Assembly: GCF_009569385.1 (NCBI RefSeq)
Contig: NZ_WBOF01000001.1
Coordinates: 5,775,501 to 5,839,500 of the forward strand
Origin: Streptomyces kaniharaensis
Lineage (GTDB): Bacteria; Actinomycetota; Actinomycetes; Streptomycetales; Streptomycetaceae
Length of the DNA stretch: 64,000 nt
Reading direction: 5' to 3'
The translations under genes and the position numbers were made by a program. How positions within the stretch are numbered: position 1 is the stretch's first letter; every line of letters begins with the position of its first letter. Below are positions 31,962-42,138 of the stretch, in pieces. The notes beneath the pieces were generated by a model. It ran no database searches, was not told where the DNA came from, and was given only the letters and a program-made list of their open reading frames with translations.

Positions 31962-32456
31962 TCAGCCCTCCTTGGGCGGGGTGCGCTCGGCGAGGCGGTC
32001 GAGGGAGTCGACGTACTGGAGCATCAGGCGGGCGAATTCGAGGCGGTCGCGCTCGGACCAGTCCGCGGTGATGTACTCGTAGGCGTCCCGCTGGTGGCGG
32101 CGCAGGCGGGTCATGAGCTCGGTGCCCTGGGGGCTGAGGTGGAGCACCGTGCGGCGGCCGTCGTGCTGGGAGGCGGCGCGGGTGAGGTAGCCGGCCTTGA
32201 TGCTGTCGCTGACCATGCGGCTGGCGACGGACGGGTCCACGCCGAGCAGTTCGGCCACCGCGCCGACGGTGACCTCCTTCTCGGAGTCCTGGGTGTGCTG
32301 CTGGACAAGGTTCAGGACCAGGGTGCGGCTGAGGTCCTTGGCCGAGATGGGGTTCTCGACCTCCAGCAGTGAGGTGCGGCGCAGCTTGCCGAACGCCGGG
32401 CCCACGGCGTTCAGCAGGTCCTCGGCCGTGCGGTGACCGGGCTCGTTCGTCGTCAT
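31962..32456 (-). CDS. MarR-family regulator, separated from its promoter region by an IS
   Basis: The 164-residue protein has a winged HTH in the middle (VTVGAVAELLGVDPSVASRMVSDSIKAGYL), a wing with DGRRTVLHLSPQG, and N- and C-terminal dimer helices. ATG 32456 lies seven bases after TAGGAT, a leaderless-type -10; ATG 32465 is the alternative. An IS630 element has landed 13 bp upstream, and its TA target is part of that TAGGAT box. The natural -35 and the MarR-type dyad at 33644-33665 are now 1.1 kb away beside the divergent reductase gene. Altered expression is likely. Confidence 0.85.
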   Translation of the reverse strand: MTTNEPGHRTAEDLLNAVGPAFGKLRRTSLLEVENPISAKDLSRTLVLNLVQQHTQDSEKEVTVGAVAELLGVDPSVASRMVSDSIKAGYLTRAASQHDGRRTVLHLSPQGTELMTRLRRHQRDAYEYITADWSERDRLEFARLMLQYVDSLDRLAERTPPKEG

Positions 32457-32466
32457 GCCGCCCATC

Positions 32467-33558
32467 CTAGTGTCCTGCGCCAGGAATTCGTTCAAGATAT
32501 GAGGCGAGTCGTTCGAGGATTTCGTCGGCGGTCCTGGTCCAGGTGAACGGGCGGGGGTTCTCGTTCCAGCTCTTGATCCAGGCCCTGATGTCCTTTTCCA
32601 GGGCATGGACGGACTTGTGGACGCCGCGCCGCAGCTGCTTGTCCGTCAGCAGCGCGAACCACCGCTCCACCTGGTTGAGCCAGGACGAACTGGTCGGGGT
32701 GAAGTGCAGGTGGAACCGGGGGTGTCCGGCCAGCCACTTCTGGATCGCGGGGGTCTTGTGGGTGGCGTAGTTGTCGCAGATCAGGTGCACGTCCAGGCCG
32801 GCGGGCACTTCCTTGTCGAGCTTGGCGAGGAACTTCTTGAATTCGGCCGCGCGGTGGCGGCGGTGGAGAGAGCCGATGACCTCGCCGCTGGCCACGTTCA
32901 GGGCGGCGAACAGGGTGGTGACACCGTTGCGCAGGTAGTCGTGGGTGCGGCGCTCGGGCATGCCCGGCATCATCGGCAGCACCGGGGCGGAGCGGTCGAG
33001 CGCCTGGATCTGGGACTTCTCGTCGACGCACAGAACCAGGGCTCGCTCCGGCGGGTCCAGATAGAGCCCGACCACGTCGCGGACCTTGTCGATGAACTGC
33101 GGGTCCTTCGACAGCTTGAAGGTGTCGGCCAGGTGGGGCTTGAGGCCGAAGGCCCGCCAGACACGGCCGACCGTGGACTTCGACAACCCGGTCTCGGCGG
33201 CCATCGACGCCCGCGACCAGTGCGTGGCGTCCTTGGGGGTGCGCTCCAGGGTGGCGACGACGATTTCCTCGATCCGTTCGTCGCTGATCTTCCGTGGAGC
33301 GCCAGGGCGTTGCTCGTCCGCGAGCCCTTCCAGGCGGTGCTCCAGGAAGCGCCGCCGCCACTTGCCGACCGTCTGTGGCCAGATGCCGAGCTCTGCGGCG
33401 ACCTGCTGGTTCGTCTTGCCGTCCGCACAGCCGAGCACGATCCGGCACCGCTGGGCCAGGGCCTGCGAGGACTTCGCCCGCCGCGACCAGCGGACCAGCG
33501 CCTCACGCTCGTCGTCGGTCAAGGTCAGCTCGGCCATCGGCCGCCCCATACGCGCCAT
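32467..33558 (-). CDS. IS630-family transposase (DDE)
   Basis: The 363-residue protein has two N-terminal HTH units (TNQQVAAELGIWPQTVGKWRRRF; THWSRASMAAETGLSKSTVGRVW). The catalytic domain has LCVDEKSQ, LICDNYATHK and NQVERWF, giving Asp, Asp and Glu of the triad. ATG 33558 follows a TATAGT box (33572-33567) by eight bases, suggesting a leaderless message from inside the terminal repeat; GTG 33564 is an alternative. The final codons run through the terminal repeat. The stop TAG at 32469-32467 is formed by the duplicated TA target plus one host base. Confidence 0.93.
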   Translation of the reverse strand: MARMGRPMAELTLTDDEREALVRWSRRAKSSQALAQRCRIVLGCADGKTNQQVAAELGIWPQTVGKWRRRFLEHRLEGLADEQRPGAPRKISDERIEEIVVATLERTPKDATHWSRASMAAETGLSKSTVGRVWRAFGLKPHLADTFKLSKDPQFIDKVRDVVGLYLDPPERALVLCVDEKSQIQALDRSAPVLPMMPGMPERRTHDYLRNGVTTLFAALNVASGEVIGSLHRRHRAAEFKKFLAKLDKEVPAGLDVHLICDNYATHKTPAIQKWLAGHPRFHLHFTPTSSSWLNQVERWFALLTDKQLRRGVHKSVHALEKDIRAWIKSWNENPRPFTWTRTADEILERLASYLERIPGAGH

Positions 33559-33602
33559 GAACACAGACTATAGATATGAAGCGAATTCCTGGCGCAGGAC
33601 AC
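32470..33602. mobile_element. IS630-type insertion sequence, 1133 bp, complete
   Basis: Perfect 21-bp terminal inverted repeats, GTGTCCTGCGCCAGGAATTCG, occur at 32470-32490 and inverted at 33582-33602. A TA dinucleotide flanks each side (32468-32469, 33603-33604), the target duplication of the IS630/Tc1 superfamily. The single transposase gene is intact. The element sits in the intergenic region between a MarR gene and a NAD(P)-binding reductase gene. Confidence 0.93.
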
Positions 33603-33630
33603 TAGGTCCGTGAGCAATGGCAGGCATGTG

Positions 33631-33665
33631 TTGACTCCCATTTATATGCGTGCCAACATGCATAT
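33631..33665 (+). promoter_or_regulatory. Promoter and MarR-type dyad of the reductase gene
   Basis: TTGACT at 33631-33636 is a good -35. ATATGC (33644-33649) and GCATAT (33660-33665) form a dyad with ten bases between, typical in size for a MarR dimer, and cover the expected -10 zone. Before the IS insertion this region would have lain between the two divergent genes. Confidence 0.5.
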
Positions 33666-33707
33666 GTGTCACGGCAAGGAGCTGTGGCAGAAACCCAGGG
33701 GGGACCC

Positions 33708-34556
33708 ATGACCATCCTCATCACCGGCGCCCGCGGCAAGGTCGGCCGCGCCGTCCTCGACCGCCTGCACACCGGCGGCCTGCCGATCCGCGCCGCCAGC
33801 GCAAAGCCGGCCGAGCTGACCGTCCCCGCAGGCGTCGAGACCGCCGAGCTGGTCCTCGACCGGCCCGAGACCTTCGCAGCCGCCCTCGACGGCGTGCGCC
33901 AGGTCTTCCTCTACCCGAATCCGGCGGGCATCGACGCCTTCACCGCGGCCGCCCGAGCCGAAGGCGTCGAGCACGTCGTCCTGCTGTCGTCCTCCTCCGT
34001 CCTCGCCCCCGACGCCGAGACCGACCCGCTCGCCTCGCACAGCCTCCGGGTCGAGCGGGCCCTCACCGCGAGCGGCCTGCCCGGCACCTTCCTCCGGCCG
34101 GACGCCTTCGCCAGCAACGCCCTCGCCTGGGCGCACCCGATCGGCCACGGCCTGCCGGTCCAACTCGCCTACCCCGACGCGCACATCACGCCCGTCCACC
34201 CCGAGGACATCGCCGACATCGCCGTCGAGGCGCTGACCGGGACGGCCCTCAGGGGCCGCGCCGTCACCCTCACCGGTGCACAGTCGCTCACCTTCCGCGA
34301 GCAACTCGCCATCCTGTCCGAGGTCCTCGGCCGCGACATCACCGTCGAGACCATCACCCACGCCGAGGCCGAGCAGCAGATGGGCCGGTTCATGCCCGCC
34401 CCGATGGTCGGCTCCCTGCTCGCCCTCTGGGCCGCGGCCTCCGCCGGCCCCGCCGCCATCGCCGACACCGCCGAGAGCCTGCTCGGCACGCCCGCCCGCA
34501 GCTTCCGGCAGTGGGCCACCGAGAACGCCGCCGCGTTCACCGTCCCCAAGGAATGA
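33708..34556 (+). CDS. NAD(P)-binding NmrA/SDR-like reductase
   Basis: The 282-residue atypical short-chain dehydrogenase has the N-terminal nucleotide loop TILITGARGKVGRAVLDRL. VVLLSSSSVLAP and FLRPDAFASNALAW occur at the positions expected for NmrA/QOR2-like proteins. VHPEDIADIAVEAL and LTGAQSLTFREQLAILSEVLG are typical of the family's C-terminal half. Members reduce quinones or sense NAD(P). The ATG follows AGGGGGGACCC. The divergent MarR gene, now displaced by an IS, probably represses it in the wild-type arrangement. Confidence 0.87.
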   Translation: MTILITGARGKVGRAVLDRLHTGGLPIRAASAKPAELTVPAGVETAELVLDRPETFAAALDGVRQVFLYPNPAGIDAFTAAARAEGVEHVVLLSSSSVLAPDAETDPLASHSLRVERALTASGLPGTFLRPDAFASNALAWAHPIGHGLPVQLAYPDAHITPVHPEDIADIAVEALTGTALRGRAVTLTGAQSLTFREQLAILSEVLGRDITVETITHAEAEQQMGRFMPAPMVGSLLALWAAASAGPAAIADTAESLLGTPARSFRQWATENAAAFTVPKE

Positions 34557-34560
34557 CACC

Positions 34561-34791
34561 GTGCAGCTCATCGGCTACTGGCTCAACCGCACCGACAAGG
34601 CCCTGATGGGCGCCATGAACGGCATGCTGGTCGAGTCCGGCCTCACCCGCACCGCCTGGCAGGCCCGCAACGTCGTCCGCGGCAGCGCCGAGGCCACCGG
34701 CGCGGACGTCGACACCTTCCGCGAACGCTCGACGGCCGGCCTCGAGTTGAACGAGTTGAGGCCGGCCGGCGGCGTTGTCAGTGGCGTCTGA
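34561..34791 (+). CDS. Short MarR-like protein, probably C-terminally truncated
   Basis: GTG 34561, four bases after the reductase stop, opens a 76-residue frame. It starts QLIGYWLNRTDKALMGAMNGMLVESGLTRTAWQARNVV, much like the first helices of MarR regulators. The sequence then becomes ATGADVDTFRERSTAGLELN and ends before any complete winged helix. It may be a remnant of a regulator or a novel short protein. The tight spacing suggests co-transcription with the reductase. Confidence 0.45.
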   Translation: MQLIGYWLNRTDKALMGAMNGMLVESGLTRTAWQARNVVRGSAEATGADVDTFRERSTAGLELNELRPAGGVVSGV

Positions 34792-34834
34792 TCTACTTTC
34801 CGGCGAAGAGTCGAGCGGCAGGGAGGAGACGGCG

Positions 34835-35329
34835 ATGGGCGTTCTGACCGCCTACTTCCGTGCGCCGGGCACGGAGGCGGTCCGGCGTGTGCTGGAACGG
34901 ACGGAGGGCGGGTCGCCTCTCGGGGGTCGGCAGCCCGCGTTCGACGGTGTCGAGTCGAAGGGGCTGGATCCGAGCGTCGTCCTGGGGCAGCTGATCGCCG
35001 CCATCAGGCAGGTCCCGTGGGACGTGCACCTCGTGGCGGAGACGACCGTATGGCCGACCGGTCCGGCCCCGGGGCCGGAGAGTCCAGGGGGCGAGGACGA
35101 TCCGTGGGCGACCGGCCCGTGGGTGACCGAAATCGACGCGGCCACGCGTGACGCCCTCGCAGAGGTGCGGGAGGCGGACATACCAGCGGTCGCGGCGACC
35201 TGGGCGCAGGCGGAGGAGCTGTACGGGGCAGCCGCGGAGGACGTCCAGCCGGTGGTCGAGGAGCTGGTCGGGCTCGCCGGGCGCGCCCGCGAGGCCGGCG
35301 ATCGGCTCTACTGCTGGGCGTGTCTCTAG
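34835..35329 (+). CDS. Hypothetical acidic protein
   Basis: The 164-residue protein starts GVLTAYFRAPGTEAVRRVLERTEGG. It has a Pro/Gly-rich acidic middle (PGPESPGGEDDPWATGPW) and ends with GRAREAGDRLYCWACL. A strong GGAGGAG site lies seven bases before ATG 34835, so the start is secure. The MG(V/M) opening and YCW end recall DUF1877/YfbM-like proteins, but I cannot confirm the family. No membrane or signal sequences are seen. Confidence 0.65.
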   Translation: MGVLTAYFRAPGTEAVRRVLERTEGGSPLGGRQPAFDGVESKGLDPSVVLGQLIAAIRQVPWDVHLVAETTVWPTGPAPGPESPGGEDDPWATGPWVTEIDAATRDALAEVREADIPAVAATWAQAEELYGAAAEDVQPVVEELVGLAGRAREAGDRLYCWACL

Positions 35330-35363
35330 GAGCGGCCGGCGGCTGCCGGCGTCGGCAGGACCG

Positions 35364-35668
35364 CCCGTGACGAGCGCGTTGATCGCTGCCTGCACCGGTG
35401 CCTCGCCCAAGCGCTCGGCATCCTCGGCGAGTTGGACCTCGCGGCAGGCGACCACGCCTCGGCCGTCGCGTACCTGGAGGAGTCCGTCCTGGTGTGGCGT
35501 GCCCGCGGCTGGCGCTCCTTCCTCGTCGGCGCGCTCCAGGCACTCGGCCGCGCGTACGACCGGGCCGGGCTGCCCGACTCCGCCGAGGCGCGTGCGCACC
35601 GAGGCCCGCGAGCTGGGCGAAGGCCCCGCGAACGGCGATGCCGGGGCCCTGTCGCACGACGGGTGACC
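35364..35668 (+). pseudogene. C-terminal TPR remnant of an AfsR/SARP-type regulator
   Basis: Without a start, the frame reads DERVDRCLHRCLAQALGILGEL, LAAGDHASAVAYLEESVLVW and GALQALGRAYDRAGLPDSAEARAHR. These are TPR repeats of the kind found at the end of AfsR/SARP or LuxR-type large regulators. It then shifts frame to RTEARELGEGPANGDAG and stops. The DNA-binding and ATPase parts are absent. The rest of 35330-35944 holds phased repeats and promoter-like sequence but no gene. Confidence 0.5.
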
Positions 35669-35670
35669 CC

Positions 35671-35736
35671 GTGAGCGGATCGGTGAGCGTCGTGAGCGGA
35701 CCGGTAAGCCGGCGGTAAGCGATCGGTAAGCCGGCC
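35671..35736 (+). repeat. Six phased GTRAGC repeats followed by a -10 box
   Basis: GTGAGC or GTAAGC begins at 35671, 35683, 35692, 35704, 35715 and 35726, at spacings of 12, 9, 12, 11 and 11 bp. Most copies continue as C/G-GNNCGG. TACGTT at 35743-35748 is placed like a -10 shortly after the last copy. Direct repeats at one helical turn ending near a -10 are the hallmark of SARP (AfsR-type) binding sites. Confidence 0.55.
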
Positions 35737-35944
35737 CCTTCGTACGTTCGAGGCACAGCGTCCCGAGGGGCGACCGGCCGGGTCCGCGCAGGGGACGGAC
35801 CCGGCCGCAGGTGCGCCCCGGACAGGCCGTGGCTGCTGCCGCTCCCGACGGCGCACACCCGGGCCGAGCCGCGGCGACGCGACGAGCGAGACCGATCAGG
35901 ATCGGAGAAGCACCGGCGCACGGGCCGCGCCTAGCCTGGCGGAC

Positions 35945-36379
35945 ATGGACATCAACGACACCGGCATCAACGACATCGACATCCACTGGACCTTCCTCCC
36001 GCACACCGACCCCGACGGCTCCCTGGCCTTCTACCGCGACCTCCTCGGCTTCGAGGTCCGCAACGACGTCGGCCAGGGCACGATGCGCTGGATCACGGTC
36101 GGCCCCGCCGGCCGGCCCGGCACGTCCGTCGTCCTGGAGCCGCCGGCCATGGAGCACGGCGTCACCGAGGACGAGCGCCGTACCATCACCGAGATGATGG
36201 CCAAGGGCACCTACGCCCGCATCACCCTGGCCACCGCCGACCTCGACGGCGTCTTCGCCCGGCTGAAGGCTGGCGGCGCCGAACTCGTCCAGGAGCCGAC
36301 CGAGCAGCCGTACGGGATCCGCGACTGCGCCTTCCGCGATCCTTCGGGCAACCTGGTCCGCATCAACGAGCTCCGCTGA
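35945..36379 (+). CDS. VOC-superfamily (glyoxalase-like) protein
   Basis: The 144-residue protein has one vicinal-oxygen-chelate module (IHWTFLPHTDPDGSLAFYRDLLGFEV; RDCAFRDPSGNLVRINEL). An Asp/Asn/Ile-rich start repeats NDTGINDIDI. TAGCCT (35932-35937) lies seven bases before the ATG, so the message is probably leaderless. It precedes the UvrA-like gene by 96 bp on the same strand, and VOC proteins and ABC-type ATPases both occur in drug resistance. That role is inference. Confidence 0.87.
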   Translation: MDINDTGINDIDIHWTFLPHTDPDGSLAFYRDLLGFEVRNDVGQGTMRWITVGPAGRPGTSVVLEPPAMEHGVTEDERRTITEMMAKGTYARITLATADLDGVFARLKAGGAELVQEPTEQPYGIRDCAFRDPSGNLVRINELR

Positions 36380-36475
36380 GCCCGCACCGACGCCGACCAC
36401 GAAACCCCGGCCCGCACACCGGAGAAGAGAACCGCGCGGGCGAGCCCGCCTGACAGATGGGGAGACACGAGAACC

Positions 36476-38875
<2,400 letters not shown>

Positions 38876-38991
38876 CCGCCCGGGTGCTGCGGCCCTCCTC
38901 GTTCCTGCGACGCGTGAGCCGACTCGAACGAGGAGGGCACTATGGGAAGTTGACCACCCGCACGGTGTCCGCCTCGTCAGACCGCCCGAGT

Positions 38992-39471
38992 TCAGGCCAC
39001 CGGCGGGCCGTCGGCTTCCATGAGCCGCAGGATCAGGTCGTCGACGTCGATGTGGAGAGGCTCGGAGCCGTATGGGACGAGGTGTTCGGTCGCGGTGAGG
39101 AAGGCGGCGACGAGGGTGGCGGGGGCGTGCAGGACGGCTGTGGTGTCGTCGGCGGTCAGGGCGATGAAGAGGGTGGCGGAGCCGGGGCCGGTGCCGCGGT
39201 GGACGGTGACGTCGCCGAGGCCGGCCCAGCCGGTGAGGCCGGTGGTGAGGAGGCCCCGGGCGAAGATCCAGGTGATCGGCTCGTCGAGGTCCACGTGGGT
39301 GTCGAGGCAGACGGCGTACGGGTCCTCGGGTCGGTAGCGGAGCCGGGCTGGTACGGAGACGAGCAGGCCGGGGCAGGCGACCGCCTCCAGGTCGAGGTAC
39401 AGCACCAACTCGTCGTCGGCGCAGGCGCTTTCCTGGGGGACTGCGCCGGGCATCTCGTGCTGCTCGCTCAT
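38992..39471 (-). CDS. SsgA-like sporulation/cell-division protein (SALP)
   Basis: The 159-residue protein follows the SsgA-family pattern: VPARLRYRPEDPYAVCLDTHV, then ITWIFARGLLTTGLTG, then GLGDVTVHRG, and FLTATEHLVPYGSE near the end. SALPs are restricted to sporulating actinomycetes and help place or open septa and remodel peptidoglycan. This paralogue has a longer acidic N-terminus and a His/Asp-rich tail. The ATG follows GAGGAAGAGGA. It stands alone between convergent and divergent neighbours. Confidence 0.9.
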   Translation of the reverse strand: MSEQHEMPGAVPQESACADDELVLYLDLEAVACPGLLVSVPARLRYRPEDPYAVCLDTHVDLDEPITWIFARGLLTTGLTGWAGLGDVTVHRGTGPGSATLFIALTADDTTAVLHAPATLVAAFLTATEHLVPYGSEPLHIDVDDLILRLMEADGPPVA

Positions 39472-39784
39472 TCCTCTTCCTCGTGTGGGTGTGGTGCGGC
39501 GGGAGGGCGGGGGTTGCGCAGAATCGTTTTTTCAGCGACGGGGACAGGACTCTGACGGTGCTTCGACGGGCCTGGGCGGGACGTGGACGGCGGTTCGGCG
39601 GTGCGGCCTTTCGGCTGGAGAACGAGCCGGCCCGCCGGTGGTAACCGTCCGCGGCGATATTCGGGCGACGACACGGCGGCCCGGCACCCCGGATTGCGTT
39701 TCGGTCTCCGTTGGCCGGGGCTGTGCGCGGTTGGCGTGCTGGTGTCAGAGTTGCACCAACGTGGGTTTCCATCAGGGGGGTTGG
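39472..39784. other. 313-bp intergenic region between divergent genes
   Basis: No gene is recognisable. It holds the leader of the SsgA-like gene, including a T6 run at about 39529-39534. The right part has TTGCACC about 30 bases before the rightward start and an AGGGGGG ribosome site. No palindrome stands out. Confidence 0.5.
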
Positions 39785-40846
39785 ATGACAACGGGGGACA
39801 GCTCGGACCTCGTCGCGATGGTGGTCCAGGCACTGGTGCAGGCGGCGTCGAACACGGTCGGGGCGGCCGGCGCGGCACTCGGGAGCGAGGCGGTCGCGCG
39901 GGTGCGGGAGGGGCTGCGGCGGGCGCCGCACTGGGCGCAGGCCGCCGGACAGGTGGACGCGACCCCGGGCGACCCGCAGGCGCAGCAGGCCCTGGCCCGG
40001 GCGGTCGGTGAGCTGCTCGGCTGGAACCCGGGCCTCGCCGCCAACCTCCGGGCCCGGCTGTCCGTGGTCACGACCGAACCGCCCCCGCCGCAGGACGCGC
40101 CGGTGACGGTGATCGGCGGCGGGAACCGGACGTCCGGGCAGACGGCGATGGGCACCAACAACACCGTGGCCGGCGGGAACATCAGGACCACGCACCGGCA
40201 TGGCAGCGTCGCCGGGCTGATCGGCGTCCTCGTCGCGGTCGCGGCGCTGGTCGCGCTCGGGATCCACCTGAACTCCGGCTCGTCCCAGGACCTCGGCATG
40301 CCCGGCGGCGGACTCGCTGCCGCGCCGCTGACCAACACGGACCAGGTCCGGTCGGTCCTGCCCGATCTGCACGCCGTGCCCGCCGGCTGGCGCGAGTCGC
40401 GGGCGCCGACCGCCGAACCCCCGAGCGACTGCAAGGGCAGCGGCATCAGCGCCGCGGAGGCGGACCTGTGCTCGCAGAGCGTGGCCTCGGGCACCGTCAC
40501 CTACCGGACCGCCGACGAGGACGTCCGGGTGCAGTTCAGGATCGTCGCGGGCCCGAGCCCGCTCTGGGCCGACAAGGCGTACGACCTGATCCAGGCCTCC
40601 TTCACCAAGGGGCCGAGCGCCGATCCCGTGGCCGTCCCGGCGGTCGGCGACCGCTCCAGTGCCCATCGGGACGGCCGGACGACGGGGGTCCTCGTCAAGG
40701 TCGGCAGCACCGTCCTGATGGTCACCTACGCGCCGACCAGTACGGATCCCCGCGCCGCGGAGCGCGTCACCCCGCTCGCCCGCATGTTCGCCACCCGCTC
40801 CCAGCAGGCCCAGACCGGCCGGACTCCCGACGCCTCGGTGCAGTGA
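39785..40846 (+). CDS. Single-pass membrane protein with helical cytosolic and external domains
   Basis: The 353-residue protein has an Ala-rich helical N-terminal domain (LVAMVVQALVQAASNTVGAAG; WAQAAGQVDATPGD). A Gly/Asn/Thr linker follows (VIGGGNRTSGQTAMGTNNTVAGG), then one membrane helix near residues 141-160. The external domain (about 190-335) has four Cys, three of them close together, and beta-like strands (GTVTYRTADEDVRVQFRIVAG). The N-terminal part resembles scaffold regions of unnamed Streptomyces proteins. The ATG follows AGGGGGG. Function is unknown. Confidence 0.7.
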   Translation: MTTGDSSDLVAMVVQALVQAASNTVGAAGAALGSEAVARVREGLRRAPHWAQAAGQVDATPGDPQAQQALARAVGELLGWNPGLAANLRARLSVVTTEPPPPQDAPVTVIGGGNRTSGQTAMGTNNTVAGGNIRTTHRHGSVAGLIGVLVAVAALVALGIHLNSGSSQDLGMPGGGLAAAPLTNTDQVRSVLPDLHAVPAGWRESRAPTAEPPSDCKGSGISAAEADLCSQSVASGTVTYRTADEDVRVQFRIVAGPSPLWADKAYDLIQASFTKGPSADPVAVPAVGDRSSAHRDGRTTGVLVKVGSTVLMVTYAPTSTDPRAAERVTPLARMFATRSQQAQTGRTPDASVQ

Positions 40847-40937
40847 TCACGCCCCGGTGTCCGGGTCGGCCCCGCCCCGGGGACAACCCACAGGGCCGGG
40901 CCCGGGGTGCGGCGCCCCGAGCCCGGTCTGGACGGGT

Positions 40938-41240
40938 TCAGCGGGTTGAGTGGACGAACTGCTGGAAGCAGGCGACGTCGTACTGGGACGGGGCGCCCGC
41001 GGCGTTGTAGGCCTGGCCGCCCGTGCCGCCGTTGGGCTGGCTGCCGAATCCGGGCTCGTCGAAGGGGGAGCCGGGGGAGGAACTGCTGTGGCCCGGAGCC
41101 TGGGCGCCGAGCGCCAGGAAGTCCTGGCAGGTCTGGTTCGGTGGCCCGGGTTGGTTCGGTGTCGGATTCGCGAAGGCGACGCCTGCGCCGCCGAGGCAGA
41201 GGAGACCTGCGAGCAGCCCGGTGGCTGCGCTGCGTAGCAT
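40938..41240 (-). CDS. Small secreted protein with two Cys
   Basis: The 100-residue precursor has a clear signal peptide (MLRSAATGLLAGLLCLGGAG, then VAFA-N) and a Gly/Pro/Ser-rich mature part. QTCQDFLALG and YDVACFQQF hold the only two mature Cys, a likely disulfide. The ribosome site AAGGAGG is perfect, so this is a real gene despite its low complexity. No family is recognised. Confidence 0.75.
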   Translation of the reverse strand: MLRSAATGLLAGLLCLGGAGVAFANPTPNQPGPPNQTCQDFLALGAQAPGHSSSSPGSPFDEPGFGSQPNGGTGGQAYNAAGAPSQYDVACFQQFVHSTR

Positions 41241-41343
41241 CGCGCCTCCTTGGTCGGGGACGTGCGCGGGGCCGGGCGGCCTCGCGCCCCCGTCGGGGAG
41301 TACGGATCGGTGACGACGGGTGTTCAGGGGCCCGGCCGCCGGG

Positions 41344-42030
41344 TCAGTTCGCGTCCGGGCCCGCGGTGTCGTCCAGGCCCGCGGTGACCACGTCGACGGC
41401 GATACGGCGGTGGGCGGCGAACAGGTCGAGCGCGTTCCGGACGTCCCGTGAGCGCAGGGCGGCGACGAGTCCGCGGTGCTCGTCGGGCACGTGGGCGAGG
41501 TAGCCAGCGGCGTCGCGGTCGATGCGGGTCAGCAGGAACAGGTGGACCTGGCAGCGGATGGCCTGCCACGCCTCCGCCAGGCGCCGGTGCCGGGCCGCGG
41601 CGAACACGGCGTCGTGGAACGCGATGTCCAGGCGGGCCATCTCGTGCCCGTCCGCAGCCCGCTCCATCAGTCCCGCGGCGTTCTCCAGGGCGGCGAAGGC
41701 CTCCGCCGAGGCGAGGGCGGTGATCCGCTCGACGGCGAGGCCTTCCAGCGCGCCGCGCAGGCTTTCCAGCTCGGCGACGTCCTCGGCGGACAGCGTGGTC
41801 ACCACGGCGCCGCGGTGCCAGGCGACGCGGACCAGGCCTTCGCGCTCCAGCAGCCGCAGGGCCTCGCGCACCGGGCCGCGACTGACGTCCATCGCCTCCG
41901 ACAGCTCGACCTCGCGCAGCTGCACGCCCGGGGCGTAGGCGCCGTTGAAGATGGCCTCACGGATCCGGTCAGCGACCTCGTCGGCCAACCCCCGGCGCCG
42001 GGCCGGGGTCACTCTGTCCGTTTCATCCAT
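41344..42030 (-). CDS. GntR-family regulator, FCD subfamily
   Basis: The 228-residue protein has an N-terminal winged helix (GVQLREVELSEAMDVSRGPVREALRLLEREGLVRV). The C-terminal FCD bundle has AFHDAVFAAARHRRL and DEHRGLVAALRSRDVRNALDLFAAHR, which supply the metal-binding Asp/His set of FCD domains. FCD regulators usually sense organic acids. It diverges from an NAD(P)-binding oxidoreductase with a matching GACAT dyad between them, and is therefore probably both its repressor and autoregulated. Confidence 0.9.
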   Translation of the reverse strand: MDETDRVTPARRRGLADEVADRIREAIFNGAYAPGVQLREVELSEAMDVSRGPVREALRLLEREGLVRVAWHRGAVVTTLSAEDVAELESLRGALEGLAVERITALASAEAFAALENAAGLMERAADGHEMARLDIAFHDAVFAAARHRRLAEAWQAIRCQVHLFLLTRIDRDAAGYLAHVPDEHRGLVAALRSRDVRNALDLFAAHRRIAVDVVTAGLDDTAGPDAN

Positions 42031-42057
42031 GTTCGTCCGCCTTTCTGACACGGAAAT

Positions 42058-42089
42058 GTTGACATTCGACATGTTGTCCTCATGTCAAC
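42058..42089. promoter_or_regulatory. GntR-type operator between divergent genes
   Basis: GTTGACAT (42058-42065) and ATGTCAAC (42082-42089) are exact inverted repeats 16 bases apart. A third GACAT lies at 42068-42072. Each arm contains TTGACA, a consensus -35 in the two opposite directions, so repressor binding would shut both promoters. Confidence 0.6.
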
Positions 42090-42138
42090 GCTGCTCATCT
42101 CGCCCGCATTGCCCTATGCAGTCGGAGGAAGGATCGAC

